Source: Epiperipatus broadwayi (taxonomy: Eukaryota; Onychophora; Udeonychophora; Euonychophora; Peripatidae). Taken from it: a stretch of DNA of 64,000 nt. The position numbers and the translations under genes are program-made. Positions 35,651-47,900 of the stretch are shown piece after piece. The stretch covers positions 11,754,385 through 11,818,384 of the forward strand of contig JAQFVV010000020.1 of NCBI GenBank assembly GCA_028023455.1, written 5' to 3'. The notes below the pieces were generated by a model. That model had not been told where the DNA came from and ran no database searches. It was given only the letters and a program-made list of their open reading frames with translations. Position 1 is the first letter of the stretch, and each line of letters opens with the position of its first letter.

Positions 35651-38208
35651 AAATTATAAGAATATATCTAGCCAATGTGGGCAATGACTTGATGTTATGG
35701 TTTATATAGTACACTTATTGGATAAATATTACATGTATATTTCCATATCAAGAGATATGTGAATTCAATGATGTATTCTCAACAAATTATAGATAATCCT
35801 TGATGTAAAATCAATTAAAATCAACAAATTTATTTTATCTTAATATAACACATTTCAATACATAAATATACATTTTAAATCACCATAAATATGATTTCTA
35901 CACTTCCACTCAATCTCATTAAAATAATAACACAAAAAAGGAAAAATACATAAAATAATAATATCATCAATTATAGGTCATTCTTGGTATACATAGATCT
36001 CTACCTTTCATGCCATCATATTAAAAAAAAATTTATGATTTTTAATACCATTCTAAACAAATTACATTGTTTGTTATTTATTTTTTATTTTTTTTAAAAA
36101 AATAAGGTATCATCATATCAATATACAAATTATTATTTTATACATATAATTGAATTAATGGGTTCGTATGTGACTATTATAAATCATGAGAACTGGAATT
36201 GCCATCAATTGATTTATAAATAATTATTAGTATGTGTATTGTTAATAAAAGGTAATATAGGTTTTATTAATAATTAATTTTGTTACTAAATGTTATGTTG
36301 TGAATGAGTCAAAAATAAGTCTTACCTTCATTTATGTTCATTTCATCATAGTCTAGTCCTTCTTTTTTTTTTTTTTAACAGAACCATTTATATTTTTTTC
36401 TTATTTAAAAAAAAATACATTTTATATCATGAAATGCATACATCTAAATTCTTTGGTACTTCCAGCTCAAAAAATCCAATGTGGAAGTAAAAAAAAATAC
36501 ATAAATGAAGAAGAGAAAACCTTAAAATTTTATAGCATCAGTATGTTAACCATAACAAACAGTTACATATCAACATAAAATTATGAACGATTTAGTAAAC
36601 ATCTTGATTAAGCATGAGCATCTTCTTTAAATGGAAAAATTCATGGTAGATTGAGAATTTTCAGCATCTTTTATTTACTTCATTATCCAAAGTAGTGTCT
36701 TCTACAATCTATCCAACTCCCACAAATTGACCAAGTAGTTTGGATAATCTTTGATTTGGCCACTTTCATCATTGATCTATACAACTTCACATAATATATG
36801 GTTGCCATTTTATATATATATGTGATGGTAAGAATTCACACTTATGGATCGTGTTCCTCACCCTCTTCAAAACCCATCTGAGTTGCCTTGACCTTTCACA
36901 ATGACTTTTAGCACACCTGCATCATTTTTCCGTTAGTATATATATAAAAAATTCTTTCCTTATATCAGCAGTAGAAATGTTTTAGCTATAATAAACAAAA
37001 CATGATTAAAGTTAATTTTTTTTTCATTTGATGTTGAACGTTATTAAATTTAAAACTTCCAACAGTTCTAGAATTATCAAACGCTTGATTATGTGAATGA
37101 ATATTTTATTACATATTTTTTATAGCAAATAGTTTAATATAATTATCAATAAAATAAAAAAATATTGGTTCTTATTATGCTTTAATCAACAGGTTATAAT
37201 TTGTTTATTTTTTTAAATTTTGATAGTTTATACAAAAGTTCAATCCCAATGGATGTATAGTGATATTCCTTCATTTCAGATTTTTTTTACATATATAGAT
37301 CAAATCAAAAAAAAAAACTTGCAGTTCCATGCATCTTTGTTCTTTCTTTAAAATGCTGAAAACATTTTACCAAAATGTGATAGTCAAATTATCTGAATTA
37401 ATGTCATTAATGAATATAAAAAAAAAATCTTTCATATAACTTTCTCTATATGTTTTTTTTAACTTTCCAGCTATTAGAGAACAAACAAAAAAAAAGTTGT
37501 TATTGTTGTTATGGTTACATTGTACTCATCAGGTTTTCTCTCCCCTTTGCATTATAATACTAAGTTATAAAATCAGTTTTTTTTTTTAGTTTTATTCTTT
37601 ATAAAACTTTCTCAATTGTTCTGTCAAATTTGTTATTTTAAAATATTAATAAAATTAAATTTAATAACAAAATTTATGATTTTGTTTCAAGCATTTCCAG
37701 TTCATTAAACTACAATATAATTTTTTATTCATACCATTATATATCATCAATTCGAACTGTTCAATAGATGTATTAATTTTATAAATCAACACATCCATGT
37801 ATATATTTATGTTCAAATGCATTTAATGGTAAGGATAGGAATGAGATTTATAGTAATCCTTACAATATATACAGGGAGAGAGTACAATATTGATACTCTT
37901 ATCTTGGTTAAGAAATAGTTATTATATTTATGATTCCAATTAAACATTATTCTAATCCAGGAGAGTTTCTCTAATTAATGAAAAAGTCAATGTATTGTTT
38001 TTTTAGCCAGCTTCAATCTTCCTTTTATTCCAGTTGATAAATCTGATGTGGAAATTATAAATGTACATCTAGTAATGGAATAAATGAAATTCATAGTAGA
38101 AATGGTTATGCTCACACAAAATTGTTTCTTTTTTAAAGTGGTGTGATTAAATTGCATTTAATCAACTAATCTGTCTGTAGTAGATATGCAGTGGACAAAA
38201 ATTAGTGA
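35651..38208. other. AT-rich DNA, no gene seen
   Basis: Includes a 115-bp less AT-rich segment (about 36828-36940) between two TA-rich runs. No open frames. Confidence 0.45.
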
Positions 38209-38334
38209 ATGTTTTCCTTCATTTTTTTTCAAGTGTCATAGCATCGGCCGGGACGTGAAACCGCAACCGGGGAAACTGTTTGTAAGGCAGTCACGCTGAT
38301 CTCTCGACCACCAATGCAAGACATGTTTTCATTC
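38209..38334 (-). mobile_element. Short tRNA-Val-like SINE, subtype B
   Basis: The body 38231-38322 on the minus strand has GTCTTGCATTGGTGGTCGAG, loop CTTACAA, the long variable region, a B box (GGTTTCACGTCCC) and the TATGACACTT end. A poly-A tail (poly-T at 38222-38229) follows. Flanking ATGTTTTCCTTC (38209-38220) and ATGTTTTCATTC (38323-38334) are a 12-bp target duplication with one mismatch. Confidence 0.92.
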
Positions 38335-38818
38335 TTGAGGTAAAAATTTTCAATTAAATTCAGATAAAAAGAATGTGCACCATTTAGAACAAACTGTAAT
38401 CAATTGGACTGAATAAAAGAGCTGACTAGATGGTCAAAACTCTTTTATATTTGATTATTTGAAATTTGTAATTCTATTTGTAAAAAATAGATTAAGTGTA
38501 GGCAACATTTTTGATCACTTATTAAAAGATATGCTACAAATTTTTGTTTATAAGAAAATAAAATAAAATATGAAATAGTAAATGAAGCCAAGTGATTAAT
38601 TATAAATCAATACAGGAAATTCTTTACTTAGACGAACCTGGACTAAGTTAAACAATTCTCACTCTATATAAAGACATAAAAGTAGTATATAAATTAACAC
38701 ATCACTCATTTGTTGCGTGTTTTATGCTGTATAAATATCTCTTGTGATATATTATTATGCTTATTTTTCTTTTCTAAAAAATATTTTTATAATTCTCATT
38801 ACGGCTAAAAAAAAATTG
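38335..38818. other. AT-rich DNA between SINEs
   Basis: Nothing recognised. Confidence 0.45.
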
Positions 38819-38940
38819 GACAGTTAATGTTTTTTTTTTTTTTTTCCATGTGTCAAAGCATCGGCTGGGAAGCGAACCCGGGAGAATTACTTGTAAGGCA
38901 GCTGTGATAACCACTTGGCCACCAACGCTTGACAGTTAAT
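38819..38940 (-). mobile_element. Short tRNA-Val-like SINE, subtype A, with perfect 10-bp target duplication
   Basis: The body 38829-38930 has a poly-A tail (poly-T at 38830-38845 on the plus strand), the end TTTGACACATGG, a B box GGGTTCGCTTCCC, loop CTTACAA and D-arm GGCCAAGTGGTTA. GACAGTTAAT is present at both 38819-38828 and 38931-38940. Confidence 0.95.
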
Positions 38941-39540
38941 TTTTATTGTACAATAAAAAATAAAAAATAAAATCACAATATGAATCAAATTTCCATCAAC
39001 GGAGATAAAAAGAATTTTTAAATTTATCAAAGATTAAAAATTAACAATTATAAAATATATTTCCACATAAATATACAGAATAAAGATTAAAGTGAATAAA
39101 AACTAACGCGTTGTTAAGAAATTAAAAAAAATATTGCAAGCATTCACATCATAGTAATAACATTTTTTTTTCTAAAATTATTATTATTAAAATGCATCAA
39201 AATGGCGCCATACTAATTTAATTACTTTTTATTTTACGATCTTTTATTTTGTAAAATATGTTTGCCCCAACAATTTAACTGTGCTCATTTTTTGTTTTGA
39301 ATTACTTTTGAATATTGAAAGGTAAAAAGGTGGTTTCTGACGCTAATACTCCTAACGAATTGTTTCTGCAGAATTGCACTGCAAATTTAAAACAATGAGT
39401 TATATTTTTGTATGCTTACTGATATTCTTCTTATAAAGCTTAGTAAAGGGTACTAAATCTAAATGAACTTGACATGTTTTATACATATGAATTTAAAAAG
39501 AATGGTTAAGTATGGAGGTGTTTATTATATCTATAAAGAT

Positions 39541-39910
39541 ATTACATACGGGACAGAGAAAGGTGAATAACTCCGTGTGTGTAAATTTAAAAAAATCAGA
39601 TATATTAATCTTTAACTGAGGTTTAAAGTTTATATCTGTGCTAGAGATAATCTCTAGTTTCGAAAATGATTAGTAATAATCATTAGTGTATTTATCTGAA
39701 ATGGATGACGTCAAAGTTGTGAGTGGAGGAAGTTTGACAATGGTAAATGAAAATGTAATAATTTACTCTAGATAAATACTTTGAATATAATAAAGATATA
39801 TATGAGAGATAGTGACCTGGGTCAACTGATGAGTGATGGTTCAGCACGAAATGCATCTTGGTAGTCATTTGTCTTTTATTATATCTTTATTTATATGAAT
39901 TTAAAAAGAA
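39541..39910. repeat. Partial FB1 remnant and short direct repeat
   Basis: 39806-39875 contains GTCAACTGATGAGTGATGGT and CAGCACGAAATGCATC, the conserved FB1 core. The sequence AAAAAGAATGGTTAAGTATG occurs at about 39495 and again at about 39903, enclosing this core, so a local duplication or insertion is likely. Confidence 0.55.
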
Positions 39911-40012
39911 TGGTTAAGTATGGAGGTGTTTATTATATTTATATTACATTCAATGCAGTAGTACTGTGGATCAGAAAATTATTCTATCCTGAATGTAAAT
40001 ATATATATATAT

Positions 40013-40102
40013 TTCCATGTGTCAAAGTATCGGTCGGAAAACGAACCCGGGACAATTGCTTGTAAAGCTGCTGTGCTAACCACTCGGCCACCAACGCTTG
40101 AC
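40013..40102 (-). mobile_element. Short tRNA-Val-like SINE, subtype A
   Basis: On the minus strand: TGTCAAGCGTTGGTGGCCGAGTGG, loop TTTACAA, B box GGGTTCGTTTTCC, end TTTGACACATGG. It sits beside a (TA)n run; no clear target duplication. Confidence 0.88.
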
Positions 40103-41577
40103 ATATTTTTTTAAAAAGTAATTTAATGAATTTCAATTATTTTATACAAAACTAATCACTTGAAAGGGAATACATACCAGAACAGGATTTTATTTCATAA
40201 AGACTATTGATTTTTTCTTGTTTATACTGGTTCTATGTTCGTAAATCAATATCATAAACACCAAGACAGTTCCCACACGTGCTTTTAACACAAACTAAAT
40301 AGAACAGAAGGAAAGCCAACAGAATAAACAATGCTATTTAATACTTCTCACAATGTAAAATAAGATTTTTGTTATCTAAAACAAAATTTAGAATAATATG
40401 TAGAAATATGTGCACTCCAATCAAACTAAAAATCTTGTTGAGAATGATGCCTTAGTAATAAGGATATTTAGAATGAAATGTTTATGTAAATTGAAGATTT
40501 TCTGTATTTATCTTGCCTAAGTTTACTCTTACTAATGTCATTTAATGTTGTGTGCTTGTTTTTCAACATATATTTGTCGTGTATAAAAAAAAGACAGATG
40601 CCTTGCTAATAAAATAAAAAGATTTTCTAATTAGATCCTGAAAAGATGATGTTATAATTCATTTTCTGAGGGATTAACGCGATAAAAACATTCCAAAAGC
40701 TTATTTAATCTGGCACTCTTATATTCATTGAATTTGAAAGAAATAATAATGCTTTTCATAGTTCTTAATATTGTCGTTTTTTTTTTCAACAAATCTTTTT
40801 GATAATACTTCAATGAAATTAAACAAATTGAAAATAAATAAATAAGTGAACACTTCATTATGAAAAAAATAAATTTATTTATTCCTGGAAAGTAATTTAT
40901 ATTTAATTTTTTTAATTTAACTTTGAAATATTTATATAAGAATTTAAATATCCAGAAGCAAAACGTATGTATTACATTACTACATATATATACATACAGT
41001 AACTAAAATGATTAGGATGCTTCCTATTTAAAAAGCATCATATTTAAAAAGCATTCTCTTTGAACAACTAAAATAATAAAAATACCTGCAATAAAGATTA
41101 ATTATATACGTACAGGCAAATCTTTATTAATTCAAAATACTTGGTTCCAGATATTTTGAGATTTAAGAAATTTTTAAATTATAAACACAAACTTTATGCT
41201 TATTAATTCATAGACATTTCCTTTTATTTTGTTTTTAATGATATTTGTAAATGTATACACAAACTAATTTATTTATTTTAATTTTGTTTAGAAAGCAAAA
41301 GTTTTTATGCATTTACATATATATTCCTAATATCAATTATATGTAAAAATAGGGGCTGCACCTCAAGCATTGTTAAATAAATCATTGAACTACTTTCTAA
41401 CCACCATAATTCAATCCACATTAAATAATAAAAATATCTTTTCTTACTGCGCATTCAAGATAACAAACATTTGCATATTTAATCTCAAGTATATAGTAAA
41501 AAAAATTCTTTTCTTACTGCAAAAGTTTATTGAATTATGGTAACTAGAAAATATGTATTTATTTTATAGCATTTGAA
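40103..41577. other. AT-rich DNA, no gene seen
   Basis: No open frame or repeat border recognised. Confidence 0.45.
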
Positions 41578-42056
<479 letters not shown>

Positions 42057-42640
42057 TTACAAGATTGGACAAACAGCACAGCAATGTTTATGATAAAGTT
42101 TATGATTTAATAATCTGAGCAATCATTATGTGCTGGATAACTAACTTCTAAACTGAAGCTCTCACAAACAAAATTTTATTGATTCTGCACAATATTGTCA
42201 ATAACTATATTTTTTCCAGAGCCATCCATTATCATCAATTTACATAGTTTCATTGTCAAACATATGATCTTAATGAAGTAATGCTGATAAACTTATTTTT
42301 TTCTGGCAATAATTATTCTTATTCATCTAACTGATCTGGCCATGAAGATAATATTGGATAGCACAAACCCACTTTATTTGTTTTGAAAATAAAAAATGCA
42401 CCTTTATCTTCTTACATTACTTCTAGATTCAAGATCTTAAATAGTAGTTATCGACTAAGTTAACTAAGATTATAATATAACTGCATTAAAAAAATAGATA
42501 TTATTCTAATCACATTCACAAGAAAGTTGATATTCATTTTTTAGAAGAATTTATGGTATATCCTAAATTTTAATACTGAAGCATGGAATATCTTAAATAT
42601 ATTCTTGGGTTCACTGAAAAAGAAGTATCATAACTGATTT
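42057..42640. other. AT-rich DNA, no gene seen
   Basis: The right end may include the 5' edge of the LINE that follows. Confidence 0.4.
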
Positions 42641-44830
42641 TCTGATAGTTATATTATTAATGATTTAATTAAAAAAACATGGCATTCTTTGCTTAGCAAA
42701 ATAATCGACAAAACGGTGGAACTTCATATTAAATATAAAGATATGATGACAGAAGTTTAATAACTGACAAGAAGGCTTAAAAATAATTAGTGGATTAAAA
42801 CTGCAAAAAAGATATAGATATCTGCTGATTATGAGTAGTCTAGACCGTTTTTTGATGCAGTGAAAGCAACATATGAGATCTGAAAAATGGTATCGTAATC
42901 CAACTAAATCTAGCAATGACCCTCTCATAAGATAATGCCATTTTGAATAAGTGGAGAGTATTTTGATCATCTTTTGAATAATGATATAATAATTTACATT
43001 ATTTTTAATAAAATATCTTTTTTATCTACTCATTTCGATGTGGACAAAGATGTCAAGCTTAATGAAGTTAAAACAGCTCTTTGTAATCTTAAAAATGGAA
43101 AGGCTTCAGATCATGATGAAATCCTTGAAGAAGTTTTAATATATAATAGTGATATGTTGGGTTCAAAAATATCAGATTTTTTTAAAAAAAAATCTGCACC
43201 CATGAAGTTTGGCCTTCTAATCCTAAGAATGCTTTTATTATTCCAGTTTTTAAAAACAAAGTGAATAAGCAAGATTGCATTAATTATCATAGAATATCAT
43301 CTACTACAGCAAAATTACTTTCAAATTTTGTTGAATACATTGTTTCCAGTTATAGACAAATGGTTATCAAATACTCATTCTGGATTGAAAAATTCAAAAG
43401 CACTACAGATGTGATTTTTGTTGCCAGACAAATGCAAGAACAAAGAAATGATTTATATATTGTTTTAATTGATGTGGTCAAGGCATTTGACTCAATTAAT
43501 AGCACAGGAATACAGCATTTTTTGAAATTGTTTGGTTGTCTAGTAAAATTTATATAATACAGTGTGTACATGATGCAATGAGAGGAAATATTATTACTAC
43601 AAGTGAAAAATTAGAAATTTGAAATTAAAATTAATGTCAAATAGGGATGTAATATTTGCTCCAACTTTATGATGGTGGTCTTTGGAATTGTTTATAGGCA
43701 ACCCATTTAGACAGGGATCCAGATATGATACATATTTGATGGTGGAATTTTTAATTTTTAAAAACAAAAATAGGAACTTCTCCTTGGATTCTGAATGCTG
43801 ATAATTGTGCAATTTTTTCCAGTTCAAAAAACAATTTGCAGAATGTTCTTATAGTTTTGAATGCAATTTATAAAGATCTCAGTTTATTAATTAATATTCA
43901 AAAACTCAAGTTCTTTAAAGACAGTGTAAGGAAAAAATCATCAGCAATTTTCAGCTTGGATAGTTACCAACTTAAGAATAAACTTGAGTAAATACCTTGG
44001 TAATTTTATAAGTAAAAAATGAACTTAGGTATGAGATGCAGCATGATCCCAATGTGTTTCTATAGCTTTTAACAAGTTAACAAATAGAGTATTTTATCAT
44101 AGGAATATAACAATTCTTTCTCTTCCTCTTTCCTTCTTTATTTTTGCTTTTTTAATATAACATATAATAATAACAGTTCACTCTTCTTACATTTTAAAGC
44201 AAAATATATTTATTCTTTACCGTTTTGACTGTTCCTAGTGGTCTTCATCAGATTTGATGAAGACTGTTAGGAACAGTTGAAATTGTGAAGAATAAATAAA
44301 TATATTTTGCTTTAAAGTGTAAGAAGAGTGAAATGTTGTTATTATATGAACATAGCAATTAAAATAGCTGTATATAAAACCGTTTATTTTTCCTAATTTA
44401 TTTTATGGATGTGAAACTTGGACACTCCAGTATAAAATAATTAAAAAAGTTTCATTTAAGGACACTCTGTAAAATTTTAATAATACAATGGCAAGATTGT
44501 AAAACCAATCAGTAAGCTCTTCAGCTTGCAGGATGTGTTTCTATTGAACTCATTATTATAAAATGACACATTCATTGAATATGTAAATGAATGAACAATA
44601 GAAAACTTCCTAAAAGACAACTGGAGAACATGGTATTGAAGTATTTCAGAAAGAAAAGTTTTCTGTTGAGGAAAGTAAAAGAAAACATGTAAAATATCAA
44701 GTAAGCAAAAAATTGGACCAGCATTCTCTATATGTGGACGTATTTGTGGTTCATAGATTGTTTTATATATTCACTGCAAACTCAGTTTTAGGGTATTTTT
44801 TTCTTCTCTCTCTCTCTCTTTTTTAGAGTT
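42641..44830 (+). pseudogene. Degenerate CR1/Jockey-like LINE, reverse transcriptase region
   Basis: Frame-switching translation of the plus strand gives the typical order of such an ORF2. First come FDAVKATYG-like and AILN.W residues of the pre-RT linker (about 42850-42960). Then VDKDVKLNEVKTALCNLKNG with KASDHDEI (43040-43125), where the family has LKNGKAPG.DG. Next is KSTTDVIFVARQMQEQRNDL and LIDVVKAFDSIN (43395-43500), RT motif A with the catalytic Asp region F-D. Motif C follows as NADNCAIFSSSKNN, with the usual ADD reduced to ADN (about 43795). Then come YLGNFISK, KIAVYKTVYFS and NRKLPKRQLENMVLKYFRK near 44590-44650, matching the 'K.AVYKAVVLPTLLYGCETWT' C-terminal region. The endonuclease is missing, there are many stops, and a hairpin element at 44157-44350 splits the 3' part. 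Confidence 0.8.
44157..44352. mobile_element. Hairpin (foldback) DNA element inside the LINE
   Basis: The arms are TATAATAATAACAGTTCACT...TTTAAAGCAAAATATATTTAT on the left and the inverse complement on the right, meeting at TCATCAGATTTGATGA near 44252. Possible 6-bp duplication AACATA on both sides. It separates YLGNFISK and AVYKTV of the LINE frame, so it inserted after the LINE. Confidence 0.8.
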
Positions 44831-46100
44831 GGAATGACCATATTCCTTTTTTGAGTGGCTGTTTATTATTTATATTATTGTCATTTTAAAGTAAAATGAA
44901 GTATTTAGCATCAAAAATATAAAAATCTCTATTTAGGGTAAATATAAAATATTTTTGGGAAACGTGTTTTTTTAATTTATGATGTACTTTGATTATAATT
45001 AACAATGTAATATGTTTTTAGTTAAAACAATTAAAAATATTTTTAATTAATTGCTTTTAATTAATATAAATAGAAAAACATGTGGTTGTAATTAAATTAT
45101 CTGTTTTTTTTTTATTAATCAAGATGGAAGAAAAATACTTGTTTAATTATCCTGTTTCAAATTGGACTATAGACTATAAATATGTGGAATCAAGTTGGAG
45201 ATTAGTTATTAGACTACAAAGAATGCAGTTGTAGAATGTGTGGAAAGCCAGCACCAAATAACTATTACCAATTTCCATGTTAGTAGAGTTTGATCTTCCA
45301 TAGAAATAGAGACACGTGTTTGTACACTCATAAACCAATATGTGTGAAATCCAGCCAATTATAAAAAACAAAGAGAGTTGAGAACTCCCAAAGTTTATCT
45401 GATATATGTCTATCCCAGATATGACTACAAAACTCCAGTACTATATATTATAGGAAAATAATTAGAATTAGTAATCAGAATATTTTATTTTATATTGGCA
45501 TAGGTACATGTGTATATACTTTATATAACATTAGCATATATTATTAACAAATGAAATATTACTTTATATTATAGCATGCAAGATATATTATACGTGGATA
45601 TCTAAAATCATTTATATATTGTTCACAAAGGAAAGTATTAGCTTATAAATGATTGAAACATTTTTATATTATGATGTGCAATATATTTAAATGTTAAAAT
45701 ATAATAATATTTATTAGTTTATTAATGATGGGAATATTTGTATTAATTGATTTGCAATTGTGTGCATATAAATTAACACGATTTTTAATTTATATATACA
45801 GTATTTGTAAACTAAAATTTAAATAATGTTATATGTATAGTTTGTCAATTTATGGTATTTTTCATAAGTCAAAATTGGAATAATGTATCTGTGTTATATA
45901 GTGCCTAGCAGACTTTCAATCTCATTTTTATTATTATTTCAAATTAATAAATTTATTAATCATTATTTAAAGTTATTCTAGTAAAATTATCTAACATAAA
46001 ATAGATTAAGTTTTAGATAAGATTATTTTGCCTTGTTCTCAGTTATAATACCTAGAATCCTTGTAATCCATTTTGAGCATAATGACATTTACAAAATATA
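44831..46100. other. AT-rich DNA, no gene seen
   Basis: No open frame or repeat border recognised. Confidence 0.45.
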
Positions 46101-46795
46101 TTTATGTAATAGTAATATTAGCGATTAAGCCAATGCACATGCGCTTTAAAGATAAATTATAAATGAATACTCAATTTTTCCAGACACGAGATATAGTATT
46201 TTAGAAAGAATGGAATGAATCCACCCATTCTTTCGACCCAAACATTTATGTATGGGCAAATCTTAAGTGTGTGGAAATGGAGCGTGAAGGTGTTACACAA
46301 TCACTTTAAATTACATTTGTTATGTTTGAACGAATGACACTTGTGAAATCTTTACAATTTACAAACCGTCATTCTTTAGTTGAAATTAAACATATATAAT
46401 GAGATATTATTTTATATAGTGTTATGTTTTTTTATGTAATAATAATATTAGCGATTAAGCCAATGCACATGCGCTTAAGATTTGCCCATACATAAACATT
46501 TGGGTCAAAAGAATGGGTGGATTCATTCCATTCTTTCTAAAATACTATATCTCATGTCTGGAGAAATTGAGTATTCATTTATAATTTATCTTTAAAGTGC
46601 ATGCACATTGGCTTAATCACTAATATTACTATTACATAAAAAAACATAGCGCTATATAAAATAATATCTCATTATATATGTTTAATTTCAACTAAAGAAT
46701 GACGGTTCGTAAATTGTAAAGATTTCACAAGTGGCATTTGTTCAAACATAACAAATGTAATTTAAAGTGATCGTGTAACACCTTCACACTCCAAC
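46101..46795. repeat. Rearranged foldback element (D-X-Y-D-X'-D'-Y')
   Basis: D (TATTAGCGATTAAGCCAATG and on) appears directly at 46101-46147 and 46431-46476, and inverted at about 46593-46640. X (46148-46272) appears inverted at 46475-46592 with only a few differences. Y (46273-46430) appears inverted at about 46641-46795. The second half is therefore the inverse complement of Y-D-X, while the first half has X moved in front of Y. Non-coding. Confidence 0.85.
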
Positions 46796-47640
46796 TCTTC
46801 AACCATCCATCCAATTGAAAATCTGATGATGGAACATTCAAAGGCCATTCTGAGGCCAAATTCTCATCACACCCATGTGACCCCTTATGCATAGAACATA
46901 ATCAATTTAATACATATACAAGGGATGGGCCAACATCTCTACTATGTAATAACTAAACTACAGGCTCATTATATACCTGTATCAATATACGTAATGTGTA
47001 GAGTATGTGAGCACAGACTTTCACATGACCCACTACTCTCCACTCTATCTCATAATACTGATATCCTTGAACACATATATCTTGAAAAGATAAATAATCA
47101 CCAATATACATATTTCATGCTAAACCAGCAATTATCAGCTGGTCCAGATAATCATCTCTATGCATATATGGCTGGATGGTTGAAGAGTTGGAGCATGGAG
47201 TGGATTGAAGCCTGTCCATTAAAGTATGAAGATTGGCTATCTTAATATATATCTGAGCACTTATTGCATATATAAGTAGAAATGATTATCTGTACCAACT
47301 GATAATTGCTGGTTTAGCATGAAATATGTATATTGGTGATTATTTATCTTTTCAACATATATGTGTTCAAGTATATCAGGGTTATGAGATAGAGTGGAGA
47401 GTGGTGGATTGTGTGATAAGTCTGTGCTCATATACCCTATACATTACATATATTGATACAGCTATATAATAAGTCTGTGTTTTAGTTATTACATAATACA
47501 GATGTTGGCCCATCCCTTGTATATGTATTAAATGAATTACATCCTGTAGATGAAGGGTCAGATTGACTTTAGGTCTACATGGGTGTGATGAGAATCTTGG
47601 CTTCAGGGTGGCCTTATAACATTCCATCATCAGATTTTCA
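46795..47640. repeat. FB1 foldback repeat, long form
   Basis: The left arm 46795-47162 (minus orientation of FB1) and right arm 47163-47640 are inverse complements, including outer words ACAAGGGATGGGCCAACATC / GATGTTGGCCCATCCCTTGT and CACACCCATGTG / CATGGGTGTG. It directly abuts the Y' end of the previous foldback. Frames of 103-106 codons in it are by-products. Confidence 0.85.
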
Positions 47641-47900
47641 ATTGGATGGATAGTTGAAGAGTTGGGGTGTGGAGAAGATTGAAGCCTGTCCATTATAATA
47701 TGTAGGTTGGCTATCTTAATATATATCTGAGCACTTATTGCATATATAGGTAGAGATGATTATCTGGACCAACTGCTTATTGCTGGTTTAGCATGGAATA
47801 TGTATATTAGTGATTATTTATCTTTTCAACATATATGTGTTCAAGTGTATCAGTGTTATGAGATAGAGTGGAGAGTGATGGGTCAAGTGATAATCTGTGG
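47641..47900 (+). repeat. FB1 repeat, additional arm
   Basis: A third copy, in tandem with the right arm of the preceding foldback: GGATGGATAGTTGAAGAGTT, CTGTCCATTATAATATGTAG, CTATCTTAATATATATCTGA, GGACCAACTGCTTATTGCTG. Confidence 0.8.

Noticed and set aside
46925-47693. Open frames of 106 and 103 codons on opposite strands
   Set aside because: They lie in the two arms of the FB1 foldback and mirror each other; no domain.
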